In this document: positions 12,541 to 23,176 of the stretch, in pieces
Position numbering within the stretch: position 1 is the first letter of the stretch
Layout: each line of letters begins with the position of its first letter
Assembly (NCBI GenBank): GCA_037952775.1
Contig: JBANAY010000003.1
Span: 19,530,001-19,594,000, forward strand
Source: Clonostachys chloroleuca
Lineage: Eukaryota > Ascomycota > Sordariomycetes > Hypocreales > Bionectriaceae
DNA: 64,000 bases
Direction: 5' to 3'
Position numbers and translations under genes: made by a program
The notes under the pieces: model-generated
What the model saw: only the letters and a program-made list of their open reading frames with translations
Told to the model about the DNA's origin: nothing
The model's database searches: none

Positions 12541-12710
12541 TGTTAGAAAAATAGGAACTGCCAAGTCACCTCGAGACGATTATTATAGCAGACAGTGATA
12601 TTACAATGCTTCCTATTGTGCAATAATAAGCGGATCGTATTCTCAAATAATGAGTCAATATTTCTTTTTCTTATGACTAGCTATTGACTATCAATATTGT
12701 GGCCTATATT
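12541..12710 (+). repeat. dispersed repeat, copy A
   Basis: This segment resembles the one at 25470-25643. Shared blocks are TCACCTCGA (12566), CTTCCTATTGTGCA (12609), TCAATATTT (12655) and TCAATATTGTGGCCTATATT (12691). Spacing between blocks is the same to within two bases, and differences in the last block are transitions. No coding capacity or clear termini are seen. It may be an old solo LTR or MITE-like relic. Confidence 0.6.
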
Positions 12711-12922
12711 GGAATCTTGGGATCTAAACCTTTGCAGCCCCTGTTATTCTGACACGCACTTGAGCGGGTATCAGCATGGATTTGTCTATGCACGCTTGGT
12801 ATACACTCTCGATGTGGTAATCAAATGTATGCTCGATTCTCTTGTCGCAGAAATAGAAAGCGGTTACTCAAAACTTTAAATTGATATCTGACTACTGGTC
12901 CTATATGCCACGTATGCAAGGT

Positions 12923-14104
12923 CTACGCTGAAGAACTAGAGTTTCCTTGTTTGGCCCTCTTCAGAACGCTTTCTGCCCCTGGCACATCCTTCCCAAGAGC
13001 AGTGATGATAGAAGACCACACTCGTTTTGATCGCTCGGTGGCATTCGGATCAGTACAATAATATGCCGGGCTGTGACTCAATGTTAGCAGTCAGCCTTTC
13101 ACTAAAATCCTTGCAGTCTTAATCACGCACCTATCAATGGAATCCCACTGCCAAAATCGACCATGCCCGCGCTCTCCAAGCGCAAGACCGCTGAGATAGA
13201 CTCTCGCACCCTGCTCGGCCGTCTTCATCATCAGATATACCACGCTGAAAGCCATTCGGAACAGGAGCGACCTGTTGTCGAACTCCCTCGTGATGGCGGA
13301 CTGGGTAGGGCCCGGGCCCACGACGACCACGTATGCCCGAGGCAATCCAGAGCTCTCGTCGGCAACGAGGTCAACGAGATGCCATTGCACATACATGAGG
13401 AACAGCTTGGACAAGGAGTACTGCTCCAGAAATCCGAACGCTTCGAACGATTCCCGAGTATTGTAGACCTCGAGAGGATCCTTGTCAAGATTGTCCGTGT
13501 CTGGCAACAGGCCGCGGAGGCGCTGGTGCGTACCAGATCCAACAAGTTCAAGGACAGGTGTGAAGGTAGGTGTTTGGCTTTCCATCAACTTGGGCAGCAG
13601 CAGCAAGGCCAGAAGCGTGGTGGAGATGAGATTGACCTGCAGGGCCGATTCGAACCCGTACTTTGATTCCCTGAACTCGTGCGGGCTGATGCCGGCATTG
13701 AGGACAACATACTCTAGGCGGTCGACCTCCTTGTCCACCCGAGACGCAAATGCCTGGATCGAGTCATAGTCCAGCATATCCAATTGGTAGACGTCAATCC
13801 TCACGCCCGTCTCCCCCGCCTGCGCTAAGATCTGCTCCTTCGCCGCCTCTCCCTTCTCCACGGACCGGACGCCAATAATGACCCGCTTGGCGGAGCCCCG
13901 GACGAACTTGACGACTGACTCATACCCCAGACCAGAGTTCTAAAAATGCGTGACGTTTAGTCTCCCATCTCACAGTAAAGGAGGTGCAGGGGGGAGAGGA
14001 GAGGTTACCGCGCCAGTAATGATGAGAGTCTTGCCAGTCAGATCAGGCCCGGTGTCGCGAGGGGGCCAAATCTTACTGCCTAGCATCTGATATAGGAACG
14101 CCAT
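12923..14104 (-). CDS. short-chain dehydrogenase/reductase (SDR)
   Basis: Three exons (14104-14009, 13939-13131, 13076-12923) give 352 residues. The introns are 69 and 54 bp, and the second has a GCTAAC branch site close to its acceptor. This is a classical SDR: the cofactor motif TGANSGLG is assembled across intron 1 (residues 30-37), followed by VVLNAGI (the NAG motif) and an active-site YSLSK (YxxxK). An N-terminal stretch precedes the Rossmann fold, and a C-terminal tail (DVPGAESVL) resembles those of fungal retinol-dehydrogenase-like SDRs. It would reduce a carbonyl or oxidise an alcohol with NAD(P)(H). It transcribes in the same direction as the adjacent beta-tubulin and may belong to the 12.9-23.2 kb group. 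Confidence 0.9.
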
Positions 14105-14768
14105 GGTGAAGGCTTGGCGATAATTTCGCCGCGTTTTCAGATGTGAGGATGTGAGGGAAGATGCCACGTCGAGCTTTAGGGAATCCACAGCTTAAATGTA
14201 ATGATTTTGAGTTTATCCTCCAATAACAAGACAGATAAGCTGCTGTAGCTACGTGTTGCATTCTAGCTTGTTTTATTAGCCGAAAGTTTTGAGACATTCT
14301 AATCCAAGATGGGATTGATCGGCTGTACCGCAGCCGCCAATAAACAACTCTAGACTCTCCTACGATGTTAATCGCAACGCGCGAAAAAAAACTTACTTTA
14401 ATAACCCCGCCATCCGATGAGACGCGCAATGCCAACTACCCTTCTCACCAAGTCTGACGATAGACTGTAGTCTCATTGCCGACCCCGCTTCTCGCAGGAA
14501 GCTTATTTTGGATGCCGATGTGATAATCCGTCCAGCATCAAGTTTCAATAAATCTATGTAGCTGAATGAGCTCTGCTAAGTTCTGATATTACGCATTAGC
14601 TACAAACGTTCCTGTAGTATAAGTTTCAGACATGTCAGAGTAACAGTTATATCGCAGTCAAAAGTGTGTGCAGCGTCTCCTCTCACTAGGCGCAACACCA
14701 CGCCCCCTCTCTCCTCCAATCTAGCGAAGTACCTTTCGCAGCTTACGCGAACAACACGGCCAACAGTG

Positions 14769-16469
14769 CTACTCGGCCTGCTCATCCGGCTGCTCCTCCT
14801 CGTACCCCTCCTCCTCGTCATCGTCCACCGCGACGTCCTGGTACTGCTGATACTCGGAGATCAGGTCGTGCATGTTGGACTCGGCCTCGGTGAACTCCAT
14901 CTCGTCCATGCCCTCGGCCGTGTACCAGTGCAGGAAGGCCTTGCGGCGGAACATGACGGAGAACTGGTCGCCGATGCGCTTGAAGACCTCCTGCGACGCG
15001 GTTGTGTTGGCGACGAAGGTCGCGGACATTTTTAACTTTGGCGGCGGGACGGCGCAAAGGGCTGTCTGGATGTTGTTCGGGATCCACTCGACGAAGTAGG
15101 ACGAGTTCTTGCTCTGCATCTTGAACATTTGGTCCTCGACGTCCTTCATACCGAGTTTCCCGCGGCTGTTTCATGAATTGGTTAGCTACCAGATCGATTG
15201 ATCCCGGTTGTGGAGCAGTGCTGCTGCACCTTTCACTTACAAGATGGCTGAGCAGGTCAGGAACCTCCCGTTCCTGAAATCGGAGGCGGACATCATGTTC
15301 TTCGGCTCGAAAAGCTGGAGCGCCAGCTCCTGGGCGGTCATTGATCGGAAGACGGAAGATCCGCGGGCAGTCAGAGGCGCAAATCCCACGCTGAAGAAGT
15401 GTAGGCGGGGAAAGGGGATGGTGTTGACTGCCATCTTCCGAAGATCGGAATTAAGCTGGCCAGGGAACCGGAAACCAGTTGTGATACCAGACATGACGAG
15501 CGCCACTAGATGATTGAGGTCCCCGTATGATGGGCTGGCGAGCTTCAATGTCCGCTGACAAATGTCAATGAGGGCTTCGTTATCGAGGCAGAACGTCTGG
15601 TCTGCATTCTCCACCAGCTGGTGGATGGACAACGTGGCGTTGTATGGCTCGACCACCACTTCCGAGACCTTGGCCGATGGCATCACAGAAAAGGTTGCCA
15701 TCATACGATCAGGGTATTCTTCGCGGACCTTGGCCAGCAGGAGCGTGCCCATTCCCGCACCGGTTCCGCCTCCGATCGAGTGCGTGACCTGGAAGCCTTG
15801 CAGACAGTCGCAATCCTCGACCTCACGACGGATCACATCGACAACTTGCTCGACGAGTTCCGCGCCCTCGGTATAGTGGCCTTTCGCCCAGTTGTTTCCG
15901 GCACCTGCCTGTCCGAAGACGTAGTTGTCGGGATGGAAAAGGCCTCCAAGAGGGCCGGCCTTGATCGCATCCATTGTTCCGGGCTCCAGGTCGACGAGAA
16001 CGGCGCGGGGGACGTACTTGTTTCTGGCCTGGAGGAATGTTAGCGAAATAGAACATTAAGTACGAGTTGGTTCTAGTATTTACCTCGTTGAAATACACAT
16101 TGAGCCGCTCCATCTGAGTGTCGGAACTGCCGCCGTACCTATTGTGCAGCGATGTTAGACTTGGCCAACTGCCTCAAAAGGACGAACTTACACTCCATCA
16201 CCATCAAGTCCATGTTCAGCAGTAATATTTTGCCTGTAATCGATCAGAATCAATAGTTTGATGAATGTTTTCGTCGACTTACCAGAACGCGGTGCCGACT
16301 TGGTTGCCCTAAGAGCTCGTTAGTCAAGATGACAAATCGTAAACAAGCGTGGCTTTACCTACGCATTGTCCTGTCTGTATTTGAACCTGGAGGTTGATGA
16401 GTTAGCATCAAATCAAAATTCCAATTGAGCCGAACATCAGAAGGTGTGTTTTCTTACGATTTCACGCAT
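14769..16469 (-). CDS. divergent beta-tubulin paralog
   Basis: Seven exons (16469-16458, 16386-16363, 16308-16283, 16233-16192, 16138-16084, 16028-15241, 15165-14769) give 447 residues, the normal length. All six introns are GT-AG, 49-75 bp, and the many tiny 5' exons are typical of fungal beta-tubulin genes. The protein starts with the MREI autoregulation tetrapeptide, has the GTP-binding GGGTGAG loop (residues 139-145) and ends in an acidic tail. It forms microtubule heterodimers with alpha-tubulin. It is unusually divergent: one residue is missing after position 54, and in standard numbering position 6 is Gln (usually His), 198 is Gln (usually Glu), 239 is Gly (usually Cys) and 240 is Phe (usually Leu), while Y50, F167 and F200 are retained. 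It is probably a second, specialised tubulin, not the housekeeping copy. Its neighbours are an SDR and, divergently, a Zn2Cys6 regulator. Confidence 0.95.
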
Positions 16470-17035
16470 TTTCAATATTCGTCGGAGGGGACCACGCAGA
16501 ATTGGATTTCGATGGAATGAATTTTCAGATTGACCACGAGCAGAAGAAAAAAATTTCTTCGACCTCTACGACATTTTATTCAAAGGGCGACGCAAAGGAG
16601 TGATCAGGCTGCCGAATTACCAAACACCCCTGCTTTATAGGCAACAGAATAAACAAGACCTGATTGTTGGCAGCTGTCGGCGGAAGCAGGGGTGTAAGCG
16701 GCGAGGTGGTGCGGGGCCACGGCAGATAATTGGAGAATAAGCAACGGCGGGATTGTTGCTTTGTTTAATTCCACCCTGGATTCCACAGCAACAAGGAGCA
16801 GAGTCTGTTGACTGGCTGCTGGAGGTGGTCGGATGAAGTCTGCAAGTGGAAGCACCGGAGCTTTGAGCCGTCGGCGGCGGAAACTAAGTGGAGACCCGAG
16901 AAGCCCCTGGAATTGTCCATTGGCTCACTGGAGGGAAACGTCGCGTCTGCCTCGAGACATCAACCAGCTCGCGCTCTACCTCACCCCCTGAGCAGGGTGT
17001 GACCCCAATCTATACCGATTGCCGCAGCCATCAGG
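16470..17035. promoter_or_regulatory. divergent promoter region, beta-tubulin / Zn2Cys6 regulator
   Basis: This 566-bp spacer separates the oppositely transcribed beta-tubulin and regulator genes, so it must hold both 5' control regions. No specific operator was identified. Co-regulation is an inference from the shared spacer. Confidence 0.4.
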
Positions 17036-19108
17036 ATGGACTCGACCGCTACAGGAAGGCGCCAAGGGCTCCGGAAGGGCACTCGAAGCTGCTGGGAATG
17101 CAAGAGGCGGAAGACCCGCTGCATCTTCAGCTCTGGGGCCGCCCACACTGCACCTTGCACTGGCTGCCAACGCCGAGGGCTGGCATGCGTGAGCCAGGAC
17201 GTGCCAGAGGAGACCGCCCAGCCTACTGTACCGTACCAGCCGTTGAATGACCGGCTGGTCCGCGTGGAGAAGCTCCTTGAGGAGATTGTGGCAAAGCAGG
17301 ATTCTGGCGCGACGCCGACCCGACACTCGGATCCAGGCAATGTGTTCAACGTGAACCCCGATGTCGTCTATATACCCGGTATCTCTGCATGTATGTCTGT
17401 CGATGACGGTTGCGAGGGTGAGTATGTTTCCCTCAATAGGAGGCACTTTGAAAATATGCCCAGGCAACCCAGAGAGCAGCCCGAGAAGCTTCAAGCAGTG
17501 CTACCAACGACTGAAGACATGAGTATCATCGCTCGGGTCATTAGTCACGATGCGCTCTATTATCATATGATGATGGCGATACCATACACACAGGCCAAAT
17601 TCCCAACCTCCAACACTCTAGGCTCCCTGGCCACGCTACCAGACCTCACCTCACACCCAGTTCTCATCGCAAAGAGGCTGCTCATCATCGCGACATTTCT
17701 GCAGGGCATGGCGCCCGAGCATAGAAACCAAGCCATGCGTCTGTCCATGCCAGTCGACGTCATGAAGACCTGCCTCGTGGATGTGGCCCGGCGCTTGGCC
17801 GAAACCAGGGACGACCAGATCAGATACATGGAGGAAATGGAGTGCATCCTCCTTGAGGCCGTCTTCCATGCCAACTGCGGGAACTTGAGGCGTTGCTGGC
17901 TCGCTTTCCGTCGACTGATGGCCATCGGGCAGCTACTTGGTATGAATCGCCCAGGCTGTCAGCTTGTCCAGTTTCTGGATGCTGAGAACGCGGCTGATCC
18001 GCCTTTCATGTATTTCCAAATCATATACATGGAGCGCGTGCTGTGTCTACTGCTCGGACAGCCTCAAGGCTCCTCGGGCTGCGATGCAATGCTTCTCAGC
18101 GATGAGAACCCTGTCCAGCGGATGGAATTTCTGCATTCGTCGGTGGCCAGCCAGATACTCAGGCGCAACGAGGAGGGGCTCTGCTATGACGATTATTCGG
18201 CCACGCAGAAAATTGATATTGAGATGCAAAAGGCCGCTCGCATAGTCCCGCAAGAATGGTGGCTTGTGCCCGACCTGTCGGTGAAATCAGATCGGGTCAG
18301 GGGGTTCTGCCAGCTCACCACCCACCTCATGCATCACTACTTACTTATCCAGCTTCATCTGCCGTTTATCCTCCCGTCGCCCACGGAGGTCAGGCAAGAC
18401 TACAGCATCTTCACGTGCATCCACGCCAGCCGCGAGGTCCTGACCCGCTTCATTTCCTTCCACTGCCTCAACGGCGTAACCTTCAACTTCTCCCGCCTCT
18501 ACTTCTTCGCCCTGATCGCCATCGAGGCCATCCTGCTGGCGCACATCAACAGCCGGAGCTTTCGGGATTGGGGCGACATCCTCGCGCACCAGCGGGCAAA
18601 CGATCGTTCCATCGCAATGCAGGTATTGAAGCACGTAGATAGGGCGAGCGAGATCTGCCCCGAGGTGCGGTACGAGAAGAGCGCCAACGTCCTCCGCCAG
18701 CTCCTGCAGATCGAGAACGAAGCCTACGAGCAGTGCAGCCTCGAAGGCCCGGATCCGCAGAGCACGCAGCATGGGCTGCGGGTGAGCGTGCCTTTCTTTG
18801 GCATTGTTACCGTGACGCGGCAGGGGATCATCAAGTCTCAAGGTCCCTTCATCACTCCTATTCAAAGTTACGAGCCGCAAACCTTGGGTCTCGAATCCGG
18901 GCGTCAGAGAGACCCTGCTCAGCCCTTTCCATATGCTACAGGTATCGAGACAAATACTTCAGCAGCGACTCTGAGCAACGATGGCCATCGCCTTTTTCCT
19001 GACTCGGGTCAGACACGAACTGGTCTGGACCATTCCGACTTCTTGATAGAGGAGGACTTTCCGAGTGTAGACACAACCTTTTTTGATAGCATAGTAACTG
19101 AACCTTAG
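17036..19108 (+). CDS. Zn2Cys6 fungal transcription factor
   Basis: A single open frame encodes 690 residues. The binuclear zinc cluster has cysteines at 19, 22, 29, 41, 44 and 51 with the basic stretch KRRKTR, preceded by RKGTRSC as in many fungal regulators. A Fungal_trans-like central region follows (RRCWLAFRRLMAIGQLLGMNR, then YMERVLCLLLGQPQG). It lies in the middle of a group of metabolic genes (SDR, cupin, FAD monooxygenase) and next to the odd beta-tubulin, so a pathway-specific role is plausible. A 49-bp GT-AG stretch near 17392 would shift the frame and was not used. It is a nuclear protein by inference; its target genes are unknown. Confidence 0.88.
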   Translation: MDSTATGRRQGLRKGTRSCWECKRRKTRCIFSSGAAHTAPCTGCQRRGLACVSQDVPEETAQPTVPYQPLNDRLVRVEKLLEEIVAKQDSGATPTRHSDPGNVFNVNPDVVYIPGISACMSVDDGCEGEYVSLNRRHFENMPRQPREQPEKLQAVLPTTEDMSIIARVISHDALYYHMMMAIPYTQAKFPTSNTLGSLATLPDLTSHPVLIAKRLLIIATFLQGMAPEHRNQAMRLSMPVDVMKTCLVDVARRLAETRDDQIRYMEEMECILLEAVFHANCGNLRRCWLAFRRLMAIGQLLGMNRPGCQLVQFLDAENAADPPFMYFQIIYMERVLCLLLGQPQGSSGCDAMLLSDENPVQRMEFLHSSVASQILRRNEEGLCYDDYSATQKIDIEMQKAARIVPQEWWLVPDLSVKSDRVRGFCQLTTHLMHHYLLIQLHLPFILPSPTEVRQDYSIFTCIHASREVLTRFISFHCLNGVTFNFSRLYFFALIAIEAILLAHINSRSFRDWGDILAHQRANDRSIAMQVLKHVDRASEICPEVRYEKSANVLRQLLQIENEAYEQCSLEGPDPQSTQHGLRVSVPFFGIVTVTRQGIIKSQGPFITPIQSYEPQTLGLESGRQRDPAQPFPYATGIETNTSAATLSNDGHRLFPDSGQTRTGLDHSDFLIEEDFPSVDTTFFDSIVTEP

Positions 19109-19384
19109 CTCTCAATCTCTCCTTCCATCGACGCCCCCCTAGTTCAAAGTTTGAACTGCCTGGCTATTCTCTAACCCCTCTCCTTCCTTCCTACAGAGCT
19201 CCACATCCCAGCGGCTGCTTCGTGTGTAGAACCCCCGGGCTCATTCACTCGGGCTATAACTCAAAGTAACAGTTCATCACATAAGCCTTACTCTGATAGA
19301 ATGGCAACAATATCTTTTCCAGTACAATATTGCACAGCTTAGCTCTTCCTGTGTTTTCGCCCAAACTGGCGCAAGCGACGTGAA

Positions 19385-20045
19385 TCACTCGGAGCCCTGC
19401 AGCTTCTTCTCCTCAACATCAGCATCAATTACGACAAAGCGTTGAATCTTCTGGATATCGGCAAGCTGGCTTCGATCCTCGAGATCCAAGCCTTCAAAGA
19501 CGCTCGAGTCGAGAATCAGATTGGCCACGAACTCGCAGTCCTCGCTGCCGGCATTCTCCGAGCGGACGTGATGGCATCCTGGTGCCTCGTACCAGCTCTC
19601 GCCGGGCCCGTATATCTTGGCGCCGCTGCTGTGCTCCTTCTTCTGGCCGGTCACTGGGTCGAAATGGGTGTGAACCATCTGGTTGAGCACATGGCCTCGG
19701 ATGACCGTGGCGACGACGGCGGCACCAGCGTGCGTGTGAGGGGGGTGGCTAGACAACACCGCGGGTTAGTACATTATAGGAGTTGAGGTTCGGGAGGGGG
19801 AGAATGCCCACCCGCTTTCGGCGGTCCGGAAACGATCACGCCCGTCCATGTCTTGCCTGGCAAGTTACTGGGATGGTGGAGGTGTGAAAGCGTGACATTG
19901 AACATCGGTCGCCTGCCGTGGTTGTTAGAGATGGTGCTGAACGAGGCTGGCGACATACGTACCCTTCAACCACCCAAAGGCCGTCCTTCTTGACCACTTT
20001 CTGGTCTTGCCACCGAAGGTTGAGGTCGACGTTGGGGAACTCCAT
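19385..20045 (-). CDS. cupin-domain protein
   Basis: This is a small single-cupin protein of about 182 residues in three exons (20045-19963, 19912-19812, 19748-19385). The metal-binding cupin motif reads PPHTHAGA, followed downstream by GPGESWYEAPGCHHVRS, which supplies the second metal-ligand motif. Such fungal cupins bind a divalent metal and can be dioxygenases, isomerases or cyclases of small molecules. The first intron (50 bp) closes perfectly. The second has a good TACTAAC branch site and acceptor, but the only donor in reach (19811) leaves the frame off by one base, so the gene is either misjoined here or carries a 1-bp lesion. It is close to the regulator at 17-19 kb and the monooxygenase at 21.7 kb. 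Confidence 0.72.
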
Positions 20046-20609
20046 TGTTTGACGGGTTGACGTGGGGTTGATGCGAGGAAGTGTTCATGAGATGCTGTTG
20101 AGTACAGGTAGACTTCGATGCCGACATTAGGTCCTTTAATACAAAAGCATCTTCATGGCCAACAATTAGTGCCCGGTGATGACGATCCCCAACAATTGGT
20201 AACGAGAATTCCCGAACCTCAAGGTTCGGGTTTGCAAGTCTTGTGGACGATGACCAAATGCCGGGTCCCCGAGCCTTGATCGAGTACCCGCAGTGGACTG
20301 CAGATAGCCGAGCTGGACTTTCGCTGCTCCAGCTCACTACAAGCGCTGGGGAAAGCCACCAGAAAACCACTATGTAGCACTGAGTATAGGGCATTAGCTG
20401 CCGGATACCACCGTGGCCCAGTGGCCGACTCAGCGGATGTTCAGTACCCGGATGCGATCTAATTACGTCACTCCATCTTAACGATAACACACCTCGCTGT
20501 GATGTAACAGTGAACACATCTCCCGGATAGCCAATGCCCCAGATGCATAGCCTGTTGGATCTAATCAGTCATATTGGCTTTACATTGCCATTTCCCGCCG
20601 CTATCTAAT

Positions 20610-21238
20610 TCACGAGTAGACGCAGCTGACCGGGTTCTCCTCCCTGTATACAATCCCGCCCCAAGCCGTGTAGCCCTCGGGCAAATCATCGACCTCGCTA
20701 ATATACATCTGGTAGACGTCGTCCGGTGTTCCCGTCGTGACATTCGTCCAACCCCTGAAACGTTTCCCATTTAGCCTCACCTCATTGGTAGTCCTGTCAA
20801 TCGCCCAACCCCTGAGCGTGCTTCCCTCCGGGGCTTCCTCGCCCTCTGATATGTATCCCAGAGCACCTAGCACTGCAAAGGATCCGTCAGTTACAGGTTT
20901 AGCCAAGAAATTTCGTCCTCGGCAAACTTCATACACTCGCCATTGGTGCCGTAGACTTGCTGACGCTTTCTGCCCTTGGAGTACAGGAACAGCTCGTCAC
21001 CCTTCAACGTGAAGGTCGCATAGTCTTGCTTAGCACCTTTCTCGCATCTGGCGTCATTGTTGGGTTTGTTGGCGAAGATACTCCCTCCAATTGCTGTGAA
21101 TTTAAAGTACATTTGCGGTCCATTGGGGCCAGTCAACGTATCAAGTGTGAAGGCTCGCCGGCTATGGTCTGGACTGGGAGCGGCGAGAAAGAAGGGAACA
21201 AATAAAAACAATAGGCCGAGTTCAGATTTCATTTTCAT
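20610..21238 (-). CDS. secreted protein of unknown function
   Basis: Two exons (21238-20935, 20872-20610) with a 62-bp GT-AG intron give 188 residues. The N-terminus is a clear signal peptide (LGLLFLFVPFFLAAP) with likely cleavage after AA or AP. The mature part has a fungal secreted-protein pattern: CEKGAKQDYATFTL, GDELFLYS, an intron-spanning LGALGYISEGEEAP, and a terminal PVSCVYS. It is probably an extracellular or cell-wall associated protein. The family resembles other small secreted ascomycete proteins of unknown role; I do not recognise an enzyme motif. It lies between the cupin and monooxygenase genes and has the same orientation. Confidence 0.8.
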
Positions 21239-21748
21239 AGGCTATTTCCAGGAGTATGCTGTTGAGCTGGGAAAAGGTTGAGTGAAACGATGTGGATTAG
21301 CAGGAGAAAAATGATAAACTTCAAACGGGGACGAGCAAGGTCCGTTATTTGTATTTGAGAAGGCATCGAAGAAAGAGTATTACTCATTTGACGAAGGGAG
21401 TAACTAATCGACTTAAATACATCAACATACGAAATACGAAATACGTGGTATGGTGTCTGGAATGTGCTTATACGCTAACATCAGCTGTCAGGGGTGCCCC
21501 AGAGCTATGAGCTATCAGCAAGCATTGAACTTGGTGTTGATCGAGCATCGCCAAGCAACTAATAACAATCACCTATACGAGGTGTTGCGAGTGTGTTGTC
21601 CTGGAAGGTTGCCGGGATATGTCCAATCACCAGCTTTTCCTAACCGAGTGTGGGAACTTCCTTCTGATCCCACCGACCGACATATTCGTATTAACCGCAA
21701 TAAACTCTCACTCACAGCTCTCAACCAGTGATACACCTTCCAGAATCC

Positions 21749-23176
21749 CTATTCGATCCGTCCAGACTTCATCTTTAGAGGAACGGACCACGGAACTGTC
21801 CCGACCAGTTCCTCTTCGCTATCCAGAAAGCCAAATATGGGTGCCCGCGCTGTTCTGCTGGCCTGTTGGCTTGACAGAAACTTCTGAACGACGTGCATTG
21901 AGAAAATGTACCGGTCGATGAATTTCAGAATCCAGTTTTGCCAGGTTGCCATGGCAGTGGCATTACCGGCTAGCTTGCAACCTTCAATGACTGGCTCCTT
22001 GCGCGAGGCCTCATAAGCCTTGAATGCAGCCACTATTTGGTGTCTCTCCGGTTCGGCTGTCAGGTCAAGTGTTTCCGTGCGAGCTGCTTGCACTTCCTTG
22101 CGGATTTCATTGACGAGCGCAACGACATCGATGATCCCGTTGTTGAACCCGGCGCCGGTGCTCGGTGTGAACTTATGCGCTGCGTCGCCAGCCAGCACGA
22201 TACGGCCGTCCCAGCTCCAGTGCTGCACGACGCCTTCCTCCAGGTTTACCAAGCCCGATTGTATGCGCGACTCGTAAGCGTCTCGGATGGTAAGAGTCTG
22301 GCCAGGTGTGAGTGGGAGATGTCCCCAGCGCTCAACTAAAGCCTCCTCATCCTCTTTTGAATATCGGCAGCGATCGTAGGTGGGCTCTCCCAGGCGCTCA
22401 TAAATGCACATGACAATGGTATCGTCTCCCGCAAATAGTTGGGTCGCCAGTTTCTCGCCGTGCGTCTCCCAGGTCGTTCCAGGTGGCAGGCCCTTAGTGG
22501 CCGGAAAGCGAGCCCACAAGCAGCGGTAAGTCGTTAGGAACGGCTTCACTTCATTTAAAAACGGGGATTCATGGTCGATTGCAAGCTGCCGCATGCGCTC
22601 TCGCACAAAACTATGGGCGCCATCCGCACCGATGACGACGGATCCCTCGTATGAAGTACCATCTGTGCATGTGATGCTCACGCCGTCCGTAGTCTTAGAG
22701 ATGTCGGATACTTTCTTGTTCGGAAGCAGGTTGGGCATGGTTTCCGTTGGAAGTGACTGGTAAAGAACCTTGGTCAAGTCATGTCGGCTGATGACTCTAG
22801 GATATGCACCAAAGCTAAACACTTTTGTCAGTAAATTGTAGCCTAGGTGGTAGCCCTGTTCCAGTTTCCTTTCGACTCACTACTCGTTGTCATAGAGAAA
22901 CCACTTCATACTACCAAGTCGGCGACCACTGTGATCCATGCGGTTGATGATGTTGAGTGGGGAGCTGACTTTCTTCAGCTCTTCGAGTAGGCCTAGCTGC
23001 CCCAGCACCCGCATGCTCATGGGGACCAGGATCAGATTGGATCCAGCGTCTATAACGAAGCTCGACCGCTGCTCGAGGACAATAAAATCAATGCCGGCTT
23101 GTGATAATGCGTTGGCGCACGACAATCCCACTGGGCCGCCACCGACAACAATGACTCGGAAGTTGGTTGGTCCCAT
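21749..23176 (-). CDS. FAD-dependent monooxygenase (PaxM/salicylate-hydroxylase type)
   Basis: Two exons (23176-22881, 22814-21749) with a 66-bp GT-AG intron give 453 residues. It is a group A flavoprotein hydroxylase or epoxidase: the N-terminal dinucleotide motif is VVGGGPVGL (about residues 10-18), then the GD motif GADGAHSFVRE (161-171) and the flavin-ribityl motif LAGDAAHKFTPSTGAG (306-321). The order and spacing match PaxM-like epoxidases that act on isoprenoid or aromatic intermediates with NAD(P)H and O2. No C-terminal membrane anchor is obvious, apart from a moderately hydrophobic stretch before the end. It is the leftmost-reading gene at the right end of the 12.9-23.2 kb group and is the best candidate for a tailoring enzyme there. 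The substrate is unknown. Confidence 0.9.

Noticed and set aside
13163..13666. 167-codon plus-strand frame opposite the SDR
   Set aside because: It is antisense to SDR exon 2, which has NAG and YxxxK motifs and supported introns.
15562..16043. Long plus-strand open frames opposite beta-tubulin
   Set aside because: They are antisense shadows of highly conserved tubulin exons with strong codon bias; no motif or start context.
17392..17440. Possible 49-bp intron in the 17-19 kb regulator
   Set aside because: Removing it shifts the frame and destroys the long downstream coding region.
18341..18880. 179-codon minus-strand frame inside the Zn2Cys6 gene
   Set aside because: It lies fully opposite a motif-supported regulator and has repetitive acidic composition typical of antisense frames.
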